Shown here: one piece after another, positions 1-11,113 of the stretch
Numbering within the stretch: the stretch's first letter is position 1
Layout: each line of letters starts with the position of its first letter
NCBI GenBank assembly: GCA_964030475.1
Contig: CAXIPT010000001.1
Coordinates: forward strand, 6,111,107 to 6,175,106
Length of the DNA: 64,000 bases
Direction: 5' to 3'
From: Tethya wilhelma
Taxonomy: Eukaryota; Porifera; Demospongiae; Tethyida; Tethyidae
The notes under the pieces: model-generated
Databases searched by the model: none
What the model was told of the DNA's origin: nothing
The model's input: only the letters and a program-made list of their open reading frames with translations
Position numbers and translations under genes: made by a program

Positions 1-349
1 TTTTACTCGACTCCTTTTCATAGAAGTACATGCATGGTCCTGATAGGACACAGTAACGTCTCTGCCAGGTCTTGTGACTTTTTCCACCAAGCTTCTCGAG
101 GGGGCCCTTGATAGCAACGTTCTGCAATTGACTAACTTTCCTTTTTTCACTCTTGTTAAATGGAGTGGAGTAGACACCGGACCAATCCATCGACATGTCA
201 CTAATGGCGGAACTTTGCTCTAATTTTGTTCCTGCGTAAACTGCTCCAGAGCCACTGTTCTCTCTGGACTGGGATGGTGTGACGTGAAGCGAAGCGACAG
301 GTTCTTCATAAAGTTCAGCTGGTTCATCTTCTTCTGGCTGTGATTGGGG

Positions 350-385
<36 letters not shown>

Positions 386-2421
386 NCTGAGAGTCTGGGA
401 ACAGTAAGAATATACATGTGTTGTGTACTGAAAACCAATAGAGAAGGTGTTACAAACAGGAAGATACTTGTTGAACAACAACACTGCATGGGTACAGACT
501 CTCTACAACTGAAATGTTTTCAACTAACTTGAAACGATTGACAAAAGCAACTGATTAGATTGCTAAAGAAAGACACCATTATGAACAAGGATAGATAGGG
601 TGATTATCAGTATTATTGTATCAACACACACACACACACACACAGTGACACACACGCACACACGCACACACACACACACACACACACACGTACACACAAA
701 GTACACAACATCACACCACATGTTCCCAATAACTATACACACATAACACACATATTATTCACTAGCTCACAATGCACACAATCAAGACATTGGACATGTT
801 AACTGACCTGTTGAGCATAACCCCCATGGGTAATTAACAAAGCACACATACACACACAGAAAGCTACATGTTATAATATAATGCGTACCATAAATGAAGC
901 CACACTTGAAAAGGGAAAAAAAAGTATAATAGTATGAAACAAGCAGTATTTGGATTTGTAAGTAACCATTCCATAGTGATTGTACATCTCAAAAATGAAT
1001 TACAGTGTACTTGAAACCCATGGCACAGCCATAGAATTCACAGTAAAGGAACTAGGTTGGGTAGAGTGGAAGTTGTTTGACAATTTGCTTCTCGGTTTCT
1101 ATTTTAAAGCCACCAACATCCTAAAACAACTATAATACAACTATTACAACGTCATATACCTGGCTCCTCATACACATCTTGTGGTTCATCCTCAGCCTGG
1201 ACAACATCCTCGTACACATCTTGTGCTTCATCTTCATTGGGAGGCTGTGGAGAAAAGGTCAAATAGTCCCCAGCAATATTTGCATCCGGTTCGAGGTTCT
1301 TATTATCCATATCAGTGTAGAGCTCCTGGTCGGACTCCTCTTCAGGGATTGGTTCATTGTCATCCTTAGGGGGAGGTGGGGCGGGTGGCTTGAGACCAGA
1401 CGGTGTGTTCATGCGAGGACGAATTGAAGGATGAGCCGACCGTATCTTGTTGATGAGGAGGACCATTCCCTCGAGGAGTGTCTGTCTCTTGAACTCATTG
1501 TCAGTGGAGAGGGTTTCACGGGTCAGATCGATTGAGAGGAAATCATGGACAGCTACAAGTTTGCAATAATATCATAATTATCATATTATATGTGTATGTG
1601 AGTTATGTAATGTGAATGCATGTACCGGTCTGCGTGCTTCTGTGCAGGAACAACCAGGTTATGTAATTAATAGAAGAACTAGAAACTGAAAATGCATTAT
1701 TCGTTAATTAGCTCGCAGCAAATGGAGCAACCATACAAATGGTCTACTAAGCTACCAGTCCACACTACTACACATGCATGGTTGAATGCTACTAGCTTGT
1801 ACCTTGTGTCAAAACACAACTTTGCGCTGGCAGCCATCATGCTGCTGCTGGTCTGCACACGAACAATTTTAATACTACCAACCTATCTAAGTACTACATA
1901 TGACTTTTGTGGTGTTTGTGACCTGTGTGTAGGAAGAAGCCTAATATTAGGTCGGGCAACAGATGCATCACATGTACCCATATCAGGACAATGTATTGAA
2001 GTATATCTTGCCTTGTAGATTGGTATTCTAGAGAAATGACAGGTTTGACCAGCAGAGGCACACAAAAGCTAATATGGAGACACCTTGCCTGCCTAGGAAA
2101 CACTTCTGACTTGTCAATTGGGTGTAACAACACTCAATTTACACATGCTGAAACACTTACAGCATAGATAACACAGCAACAAGGATGAAGCTACAACAAC
2201 TGGCATGACTGTGTGTACCTCTTATTCCAGACAATAGCAATTTTCAAAATTGACAGTTTGTATTAAACAAATGTGTTCCTCTATAATTCTATTTGATGTA
2301 CAAAACCACCTCATAGACTCTGCAAAGTGTTTGCACTAGACATTCAGATAAAGTTTCATGCACGCAACTTACACTGGACTCTCTCCAGAATGTCTGTAAG
2401 CATTTCTTTGTTAGCTGTCAT
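1..2421 (-). CDS. SKAP-like adaptor (Src kinase-associated phosphoprotein family), 5' part, truncated by window edge
   Basis: Three minus-strand exons, 2373-2421, 1160-1552 and 1-351, join in phase (1, then 1) and give about 264 residues. The N-terminus (residues about 15-50) is a short helical segment resembling the SKAP dimerization domain. Next comes a proline-rich and acidic stretch with repeated YE/YED-type tyrosines (ELYTDMD, DVYEDV, DVYEEP, ELYEEP), candidate phosphotyrosine docking sites. The start of a PH domain follows (IKGPLEKLGGKSHKTWQRRY, then CVLSGPCMYFYEKESSK) and is cut by the left edge. SKAP1/2 have the order dimerization helix, PH, SH3 and work as cytosolic adaptors linking Src-family kinases and ADAP to integrins and actin. 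The SH3 is not visible here, so the family call rests on the first two parts. The intron at 352-1159 holds two GT/CA microsatellites and one N base. The gene is divergent from the NCF4-like gene. Confidence 0.7.
352..790. repeat. GT/CA microsatellites in SKAP-like intron
   Basis: A (GT)n run at about 353-385 ends in a single N at 386, directly upstream of the minus-strand 3' splice site of exon 3. A second run of CA-type repeats lies at about 624-690. The apparent HTHT/CVCV reading frames across these runs are not genes. Confidence 0.85.
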
Positions 2422-2743
2422 ATTTGACTGCGTAGGGTGAGTCTAATCTCCAACTAATACTGCTGTGTGGCAGTCAATTGACTATGAATCAATGGCATGC
2501 ACACGTTCGTATCACATATCCGCACATCATAATGAGATGAGTCCACAGGAAGTAAGTGCAACGGAATCCACGGGACCTCCCCATAATGATATTCATAGCA
2601 CAATAATTGGTGAACTTTTGTCACTCCAAACATCCTGGATAGATCTCATCGAGAAGCCTGGGCAGATCAGTGGATCTGTGTTTGCCAGACCAGGTTGCTA
2701 GAGTGTTGCGTACCCGTATGCGGAAGGACCAGTCACCTGCACG
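2422..2743. promoter_or_regulatory. Divergent intergenic promoter region, SKAP-like / NCF4-like
   Basis: There are 322 bases between the SKAP-like ATG (minus, 2421) and the proposed ATG of the NCF4-like gene (plus, 2744). Both transcription starts must lie here or in 5' exons I cannot see. I recognise no specific factor site. A plus-strand reading frame at 2465-2701 has no similarity I can name. Confidence 0.5.
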
Positions 2744-5425
2744 ATGACTGGAAGAGGAAGGTGCGTTGGAGAGGTCACCATCATATCATGATGACCAGTA
2801 AAAGTGTTTGGTAAACAGTGGTAAACTTAGAACAATAACGTTTTTAATTTGTCCACTTCACACGGTCGTACCCTGTAGGTCTTCAGATGGGGCTGTAAAG
2901 CGAGCCGTGAGCCTGGAGATAGTAGATGTTGAGAAAGTCAAAGGACTCTCCAATTATTATGTGAGAGACTCTGAATAATTATTATCATGTCACATCATGC
3001 AATATCAATCTGTATCTTTTAATAAATTTTACTATCTGACATGTACTCTCATATGCATGAAGGCATACATCATCAAGGTCGAGTGTACAGACGGCACCAG
3101 TTACATTATCTATCGCAGGTACAGACAGTTTGATGAGATGCACAACAACCTTGAGAAGAGGTTTCCCATTGAGGCTGGAGCCATCAAAGCCAAGGATAGG
3201 ACACTGCCCTTTCTTCCAGGTATTAGAGTACTGCCAGTGCTTCATGCCTGTTCAATCCATGAGAACATTGCATTCCATGCTTTCTCTCAGGTAAGAAGTA
3301 CATTGGTCGAAGTGCCGTAAGAGATGTCACTGACAAGAGACTCCCATTGTTGAACGAGTACTTGAAAGTGAGAACCTTTGCTGTTTATTTGTCTCAATGG
3401 TGGCATATGCATGGTGCGTATGTTTTGCACTCCAGCTGTTTGTGTTTGTATGATTGTGTGTGTGTATTTGGACCTGCATATACTCCTTCCATTCATACTG
3501 TGTGGGTTAGGTTTCAATCGCTGAAGTCCAAGTGTATTTCCTGCTACTATATGTCCATACATAGGTTGAGATAAACACTTGATATAACCGTATTGTTTTT
3601 ATTGTTTACAGTATAATTACTGATGTCATATAATTATGTACAGGGACATACTTATGGGTAGAAAAGCACACTTGAATCACACACTGTTATCTTTGGTTGT
3701 CTTTGTTCCCACATGCAGAAATTGATGGAACTTCCTGATAAAATCCGATACGATTCCATCGTAGTTGTATTTGCCCGAGCCACTCCAGAGGACTTGTCTA
3801 AACCATACTATGGTAACAAGGCGTACAAATCCCGACCAAACGGAGTGACCAAACCAGACAGTCGACCTGAACGACCCCCTGTGAGGCCCTCCAAACCACC
3901 CAAACCAGACAGACCGCCTTTAGCCACCACAAAGTATGATGATCATTGCATTCCTCTATGTTGAGTCTATGCAGTTATATTCGAGCCTATGGCCCTCATG
4001 GGCTCCTGATTATTGAGATACCCCCTTAATTGATAACATTAATTGATGCAATGTGCTAAGACAATAGTAACAAGTAGGTGTGCCACGACTGATACTGATA
4101 ACAGTAATATATCCAATTACTCCAAGTGATTGTTTTTTGGCAATAAAGAAATAATCTATACTAACACTCTACTCAATTCCTAACATGCTTCTACTTTGTA
4201 TTACTAATTCAGTAATTAATTGTTCACCTATAATATTTATACAGACCTACAATTCGACTCACCCCACCATCCATTCCTCTCCCCGTGCCTGAAGCCAAGA
4301 AGCCTCAACCCCCTACCAAACCCACTCCACCTCGAAAGCCAGTCACCACTACAACCCCACTCTCTAAAGCAAACAAAGGACCACGTGCAAAGGTATGTGG
4401 ACAGAGAAGGAGTCTGAGCATTGCTCATAATTAAATAGAAACCACTAGTCAGCAAATATTATCAGCAAAAAATGGTCTTATTTCCTCAATTGTAGTTTGC
4501 GCATTGTATTTCTAAGAGTGGAGTTTATTGATGTTTCATGTGTTGCTTTGTGAACATTTTGCCGACAGAAATAACAGACCTATGGACTCTGTGATTTGAC
4601 TTTGCCTTAAACATCCATTGTCATCCATTTTAATTCACACACACACATACATACTTCTATGGATTGCAGACACTTTATCCTTACACACAACAGTACGAGG
4701 ATGAGCTCAGTTTTCCTGCAGACATTGAGATACCTCTCATAAAGAGAGTGGACGACCAATGGTGGGAGGGAAAGTACAACGGTAGAGTGGGTCTTGTTCC
4801 TGGCAACTACATCGATGTGATCCAATCCCCAGTGACTCGTGATTTGAAGGATCGGGTCCAAAGCTCCGATGAGTGGGACAGCTCAGATGACGAGGAGGAC
4901 AAGGGGAGACTGACGTACTACTTCAACGGTGCAGCCAGGACGATGGACATTGAGCAAGGGGTTGTTAGAAACCCTACCATTGTCTCACTGCTCAGAGCTA
5001 TACAGTAAGTGAATGGATGGATGGGAATGTGTTTATTTGGGCACTATTATGCATTCCAAACCTTTCCTCTCTTCACGTACATTTGGCCATAGATAATGAT
5101 TATTTTTCAACAAAAAAACCAAAGGATGGGACTTGGAAACAATTGCGGGGTACCAATGTCCACGGCATTGATTGGAAGTATTATTTTACCACTGCTTACC
5201 TATAATTGCAGGAAACATCTTCACGAAAGAGACGTTGTATTGAATTACAAAGACCCCTCAGGGGATCTCATTGAAATAGTGGACAGAGACGACATTGAAC
5301 TACTCAAACAAGATGGGACCCCGCCAATGAAGAGACTAGAAGGGAGCAACCACGCCCCCTGGGCAATATATGTCACTAAAGTTGGGGACTACACTCCTTA
5401 TAACACAGACCCTTATAAGAGATGA
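2744..5425 (+). CDS. NCF4: p40phox-like NADPH oxidase organizer: PX-SH3-PB1 protein
   Basis: Eight exons (2744-2760, 2879-2960, 3063-3219, 3291-3367, 3719-3933, 4245-4392, 4670-5004, 5212-5425) give 414 residues in one frame. The PX domain has YRRYRQF and a later KRLPLLN Arg, which match the PI3P-binding Arg positions of p40phox. A Pro/Lys-rich linker (RPERPPVRPSKPPKP) leads to one SH3 (TLYPYTQ, DDQWWEGKYNGRVGLVPGNY). A C-terminal PB1 follows with an acidic OPC motif (DPSGDLIEIVDRDDIELL), then a YNTDP tail like the vertebrate p40phox terminus. p40phox delivers p67phox/p47phox to PI3P-rich phagosomes to activate NOX2. The stretch after YRRYRQF reads FPIEAGAI, which is instead characteristic of p47phox. 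The first exon (MTGRGR) was chosen because it alone restores phase with exon 2; it is the least certain part. Confidence 0.85.
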
Positions 5426-5496
5426 TGTAATGATTACATCATACTCATTTTTTTTAAAAAAAAACTTTTATCCAGTCAGCATTTGGGTTATGCTAT

Positions 5497-5502
5497 AATA
5501 AA
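5497..5502 (+). other. Polyadenylation signal of the NCF4-like gene
   Basis: AATAAA lies 72 bases after the stop codon, in an A/T-rich 3' region before the convergent SAE1 stop at 5643. Confidence 0.5.
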
Positions 5503-5642
5503 TTATTGTGTGATGCTATTTATTTTAATACTTATATAGTGACACTGATTGCTATGATCACTTCTAAAAACATTGCTATTTATTATTATATATTTTGAAG
5601 GGGAGGTGTTATGATGACACTATAAGCTAACCCTAGTTGGTG

Positions 5643-7217
5643 TCAATTTCCTAAGCATTCCACTATACCAGAACTCTGACAGCCATCATAGAGGAAGCAG
5701 TTGTTGTAAGGATGGTCCTTTGCTGAAATAGCCTGGAAGATGTACAATGTAATCGTACACACAACTTAGGACAAAGTTATTATCGCATAAAATATACAAC
5801 TATAATTAAAGGAGCATACCTTAATAACTTCCTGGCCTAAGACTCCACCTACAATGGCACACACAGGACTGAGTTCAGAATAACAGCTTCTAATGGAGGG
5901 AGTAAGACATATTGATATAACCACAGCAAGACTACATCCCTACGATGTCATTCAATTTTACCTTAAAAAATCATCAGGTATAATGTCCTGACTAACCCCA
6001 CACTTCTTGGCCACTTCTTCTCTCAATGTAAGAAGTTTGTCGCTGTCCTCCGAACTAGTAGGATTAGCACCATATTGATCCCTGAATGCTTGCAGAGCTG
6101 GTGCAGCATGTGTATATTGATTGTGTTTGTGTCTGTACAGGCAGTCATTGTAACATACTCTGAATGACAAAGAAAGTCGTGGGAGTTCTCCTAAAGTATC
6201 TTGCTGATTTCTTTGACCAATCAACAGAGAGGGCATCTTGTAGTGAAGGAAAAGAACAGCTCTGGAAACAAACAGAAGGGATCACTAAGAGATAGAGTTG
6301 CTTCCGTTCTGTAATCTTAAGGAGTTTGAACAGATTTACCTTTTTGACTGTAACTGTCTCATTTTCTGTTGACTCTTTTGAACTTCTGTTCCGTGGTCCA
6401 TCGACTGCTATAGTATCTTCCTGTTGTTTTGGTACATCACTGGAAGGAGGGGAGAATAGAAATTCATTATGGAAATGTGAATATACACATGAAATGTGGG
6501 TCAGTCCCTTACATTACGTATTCATGATGATTAAGATCAATGAAGAAGTATCCGTAGTAACCCCACACATCACCACAGAAGAACTTGGTGTTATTGGATC
6601 GACATAGATGGTTTAATCTCAACTGCACACACAGAGAGAGAATAGCTATACAAGTGCACAAAGTTGATATGAAACTGCGGTTGTTCTCACCAGAGAAGCA
6701 GTTGTACAGCAAGTTGCACAGATCACATTGAACTTTTTGAAATAGTCATCAGATTTATCTTCCACTGAATCAGTGTCTGCTGTCACACACACGTTGGGAT
6801 TGAGAAGCTGTAAATTCGGAACAGCTTGTTGTGCTCTCTGCAACATTCAACACAATATTATGAAATTGAAAGCATATATTGGAGTGATCTACATTCTCTC
6901 CGTCTGTTCGAGTCAGAAACCGTCCAGCCACATCAGTGGAGCTGAGAGAGTGCTCATCAAGAATGGTTAGCTCTTGAACTCCAGCTAACACTAAGTTTTT
7001 GGCAACTTCAGCCCCCAAACCTCTCAGTCCTATCAGTAGCACTGAAGAACTTCGCAATCTATGGGAAAATGAACTCAAAAGGTTGATTTTGTGAAGGATA
7101 TTACAACATCTAAACAACAGAGGTTAACTATTATAATAAATACCTCTTTTGAGCTTCCAGCCCCCATAGTCTGATCTGCCTGTCATACTGCTCAGCTTCA
7201 TCAGCAGTCAGGTCCAT
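5643..7217 (-). CDS. SAE1: SUMO-activating enzyme subunit 1 (AOS1)
   Basis: Nine minus-strand exons (7144-7217, 6893-7058, 6691-6837, 6513-6622, 6340-6439, 6159-6261, 5962-6097, 5820-5889, 5643-5732) give 331 aa; the human protein is about 346. The start MDLTADEAEQYDRQIRLWGL is the conserved E1 N-terminus. An adenylation-domain loop follows (VLLIGLRGLGAEVAKNLVLAG), then KFFCGDVWGYYGYFF and the C-terminal CAIVGGVLGQEVIKAI and SGIVECLG. SAE1 pairs with UBA2 in the nucleus and cytosol to adenylate SUMO; it lacks the catalytic Cys domain, as expected. Between LQD..VDW and FRDQYG, homology requires removing a 61-nt intron (6098-6158, GTATGT...CAG), which hides inside a longer open frame. The gene is divergent from NUP85 and convergent with the NCF4-like gene. 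Confidence 0.95.
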
Positions 7218-7383
7218 TCTAAGAAGATGAAAAGGCACAATTTGCTCTCAAACAGTACTTTCACTGACATGTGCTGGAGCTTTTTCATTTGACGACCCCG
7301 TACCTACCCGGCCAGGTGTGTTGTGCGTTAATTAGAAAGCACCACGGTCTAGAGTGAAGTCAGTCAAAAAAATCTCAGTGGTA
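7218..7383. promoter_or_regulatory. Divergent promoter region, SAE1 / NUP85
   Basis: Only 166 bases separate the two start codons, so a shared or bidirectional promoter is the simplest reading. I recognise no TATA box or specific factor site in it. Confidence 0.5.
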
Positions 7384-10300
7384 ATGTCAGAAGACTTGGA
7401 ATTGAGTGGTATTTCCAGATCTCCTGGACCTGCAATAATAGTAAAATACCTTGCCAAGAAAATACTGACAAGCATCCTCAGTAAATGACTCTCTGTCTTG
7501 ATCTGTGCAGGATTTTGCAACTCTTCCTCAGTGTCCAGCTGCTGGAGTACGACCTAGAATACACGACATTGTGGTATATCTATACACTGATGGACAGGTC
7601 TCACTGACCAGAACACAGGGTCCAATGAGGCAGACTCATGATGGACATGGTCCTGAAGGTATGTATGCTGTACAAGCTCAACAAATAATTATGTGTTGTA
7701 CAATACAATGTACAAAGTGTCTCGAGACACGGTAGTCCGTATACTTTCCTATCGATTTTGTATTGGCTATTTATAGTATCCGGATTTACCGGCACTCCAG
7801 CATGCATGCGTAGAGTCACGGTTCCATTGACTACACTATATTTAGCTTAGTATACGGACCCGGGCCTCAAGGCACCGCGTACAATGTAATGTTCCAGCTA
7901 TACCATGTACTTAAACATGTTACAGCTACACCCTATGAAGTGCACTGGCAGAGTTCACAGTGGAACAGTGTCACCAGAAAGCTACTCAACCAATCTCACA
8001 GTAGGTTATAAGTGTGTACCGTAAATGTTCTAATTATGGATACACTCTAATTTAAGAACCATTATGCACACATCATAGTTTTTATGCATCTATTTATAGC
8101 ACCAATAGCGAATATGAAGTCTAGAATCTGGTCCTTATAATTAGAACAACAATTTCATTCGTGCTCACTTTTGCATAGTTGAATGGTCTTCGATGACTCC
8201 AAGCATTGTTAGTATAGTAAGATCGAACATGACTCCAATTACTAAGACACACTCTAATCTAAGATCCAAAGTGTCCCAGCGTGTTTTCTGTGCTTCCAAT
8301 TAATGATCTAAGACTTCAGCCTACAATGGATCACAAAGAGTACCGTAAATGTTCTAATTATGGGTCCAAATATTTTTTCCGATTTTACATTTGTCTATGA
8401 GTGCTAAATCCATACATGTACATGTAGGGTTGTTTGTGAGTCTTCAAGAGGAAAGTCGTAGAGAGGAAGGAGAGATAAAAGGGGAAGAACTTGTCCGGTT
8501 TAGTAAGAGCTATCGATCAATCCTTCACGAGTGTGTGCTGGGGCTGAAAGAAATGGTTCCAGGTGCTGCAATAATTTTGACATGCATACACAATATTATA
8601 ATGCCATATTTGCCTTTGATGCTGCAGCTGCAACATCACACTCGGGTGATTCACTGTCTTCCGATCATGATGAGCTGGACCCTTTCACCCAGCAGTATGA
8701 GCTCTACTCCATGGTGGAGCTAGCCTGGCACTTGTGTGAGGTGATCTTCATTGAAATACTACCAGCAGGTTGTCTAGTGCAGCAGCTGCTAGAGTGGGTA
8801 GTGTGGCACTCAGGTAGTTGTTACTCACTCTGTTTTACCAACACTGTTGTGTGATTCTGATCGATCCCTCCAGGATCAGGAGATGAGGTAGCTCTTCAAG
8901 ATCTACTAGCTAGCCCACATCCTGAGAATGTTGCTGACTACTGGAAGGTTGTCTACCAACTGGTGCTCAAGGGAAAGTTAGACAATGCCAGAACACTTCT
9001 TTCACTGCATCCCTTCGCACACTCTCAACCAAATGTAAAAACAACAACAAAACAAACATCACAGCTATCTATTTAAGCAGAAGTATTGTTTGTATTCTCT
9101 CCTACCAGCTGTACACTATTGTGGATGAGCTCCTACGTAAGGCTCCCATGGTGAGGCCTGTTGGAGCACAGTCTCACATCGAGCTCCACAGACAGTGGGT
9201 GAGTTGGAAGTCTGAAGTCAACCATCACAAGGACAAAGGGCATTTCATTGCAGTACCAAAATTGCAGCTCTTATTGAGAGTGAGTGACTGAATGTGAAGT
9301 TTAAAAAAATTAGTTTGAACACAACATGGTTGTTTTCTTGCACAATATATCACTCAAAGATTCTTTCTGGAGAAGAAGAAGCTTTTGCACAACAAGAGTA
9401 AGTGTCTCACTGATGGTCACGGTGTAACCTTTACTCATTTTCTTTCTCCTATAATTAGGATTGTCAATAGTTGTTCTCATTGGTATGAGTTGATGGTGGG
9501 CAAACTCCTCTATATGATGCCCCTGGTCGTTAGCACTGATTACGATCTTGTCTACATGGCTGAGGGGGTCATTAGGCTATTCCCTCATCAAGTGGGGGCT
9601 CTGGACAGCATCCTACTGGCTGCACTCAAAAACGATGTGATGGAAGTCATCAAGTTAAGCAGGTATGTAGAACTTGATTAATACAGTTGCATTTTTTAAA
9701 TTTCTTTACTTGTGCAGCTCTTTAGTGGGTGACTGGTGGTTTGTTGCACACCTTACCAATTTGCTGCATCACAAGGGGTTGTTGGCTGTCTCACATCACA
9801 GGTGAGAGGGAAGAAGAAGGGGGTGTTTTAATAGTGCACACACAATACATACTCATCCATTGTGACTTTCTTGTAGGCACAGTTTGGAATTGTCTGAGTT
9901 TCTTTTGTTGGAGTATGCATCCAGTCTGATGGGTCACCGGAGCCTCTGGCAGGTGGCCATGGACTACTTCAGTGAGTGTCAAACACGAGGTAGACAATAC
10001 ATGATGCAGTATATTGTACGAGTGCCTTTGGAGACCGAGAGGAAGGCAGTGAAAGTCTTGAGGGTCTGTCAGAAATATCAGCTCACAGAGTCAGGTACGT
10101 GAGTGTCTGTGTGTGTGTGTCCGTGTGTGTTTGTAATCGTTCTTTCTTCTCTCTGTGTGTTTCAGCTCAGAGTATATGTAAAGTTATGGCAATGAGAGCA
10201 TACAAAAGTGGTCGTCTGGGAGTTGCCTTCTCATGGTGCATACGAGGAAAGGTAGTGTTTTTTCAAAGTTGAGATTTTTGACAGAGTTCATTATAATTGT

Positions 10301-11113
10301 GATCCAACTACTGTTTCTTTGCTGTGTCTAGGATTCCAAATTTGCAGGATTCTTGGCAGAAAAGTGAGTATAAAAGTAGTGCGTGTAGTGAAGGGAATAC
10401 AATGATAATTCTTTTTTTATTTAATAGGTACTTTGAAAACTACAAGACACTTGGTGAATTCAAAGATCTTGATCTTCTCGATCATCTTGGTGATGCTATA
10501 CTCATGAGTGAAAAGCTCATGTTTCTTTGTAAGTAGCTCACCTCATTCTTTCTTCTAACCCTTCTGACCATTTCTTTTCTTGTTTTTTCAGCAAAGTATA
10601 GGGAATACCATCAGTTGTACGAGAAGTGCCAGTTCACAGAAGCCGGCAAACTTCTAGTCACTTTGTTGAAGTCAAACACTGTACCCAAAAGGTATTGTGA
10701 TGAATGTTAGACACCTTTGACCAATTTAGCAATGTAGAACTTGTTAATAGCCAGCTTGAATTGCAAACTGTTCTGTAGGTTCTGGCCAACACTGTTGACT
10801 GATGTTTTACAGTTGATGGAAAATGATGATGTAAGTATGATGTGCATGTCAATGAACATGTAACTTTTGGCTGTTTTGTTGGTTGGTTGGTTGTTACTAT
10901 GGTGATCCTCTTGCTACACAGCTTGTGTTCTCCACTGACCAGACGTACGTCTTGGCTCACTTGATCCAAGAGCTAGCTTCCTCTCCTCCCAAATCAGACC
11001 CCACTCAAGACTCACCTCAAGGCACTGTTCTTGTGGACAAGGAAAGGATCCAACTTCTTCGACTAGCAATTTCACGCAACCTTTGTAGAGCAATTCTTGA
11101 AGAATCCAGTTAG
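7384..11113 (+). CDS. NUP85: Nucleoporin NUP85 (Y-complex scaffold)
   Basis: Seventeen exons (7384-7440, 7511-7658, 7926-8000, 8428-8562, 8628-8813, 8874-9034, 9109-9279, 9360-9397, 9459-9662, 9718-9801, 9877-10094, 10166-10251, 10332-10363, 10428-10528, 10592-10691, 10779-10830, 10922-11113) sum to 679 aa; human is 656. Conserved blocks include VRFSKSYRSILHEC, VELAWHLCEVIFIEILPAG, DWWFVAHLTNLL, SEFLLLEYASSL, SLWQVAMDYF, GRLGVAFSWCIRGKD, DLDLLDHLGDAILMSEKLMF and KYREYHQLY, all NUP85-type alpha-helical ACE1 segments. NUP85 is part of the Nup107-160 ring scaffold in the nuclear pore and at kinetochores. Exon 4 ends at an unusual GTGCTG donor, and the N-terminal exons are the least conserved. 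The last 62 coding bases and the 3' flank are duplicated at 12334. Confidence 0.95.
7735..7859. repeat. Short inverted-repeat element in NUP85 intron 2
   Basis: The ends read GTCCGTATACT and AGTATACGGAC, an exact 11-base inverted pair 125 bases apart. The left end is preceded by TA. The size and ends suggest a MITE-like or solo foldback element; no coding capacity is seen. Confidence 0.45.
8017..8363. repeat. Foldback and direct repeat in NUP85 intron 3
   Basis: A 23-base segment starting TACCGTAAATGTTCTAATTA occurs at 8017 and again at 8341. An inverted partner of its core (TCCTTATAATTAGAAC) lies at 8132-8147. The arrangement looks like a decayed MITE with terminal sequence TACCGTAAAT. The TACCGTA start resembles the TA-flanked MITEs at 36805 and 51862. 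Confidence 0.4.

Noticed and set aside
344..489. Reading frames rich in HTHT or VCVC on both strands (here and at about 12000, 13280, 27100, 42000, 60150, 62300)
   Set aside because: They are translations of GT/CA microsatellites and have no relation to splice structure.
2465..2701. 78-codon plus-strand frame upstream of the NCF4-like gene
   Set aside because: No family resemblance and no phase-compatible donor leading into exon 2879; it lies in the divergent promoter region.
2997..3062. A Met just upstream of the PX exon as the NCF4-like start
   Set aside because: A clear exon at 2879-2960 joins in phase and supplies the missing PX N-terminus, so these bases are intron.
5958..6236. Single 92-codon SAE1 exon on the minus strand
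   Set aside because: Its middle has no homology; flanking conserved blocks are in two frames joined by a 61-nt intron.
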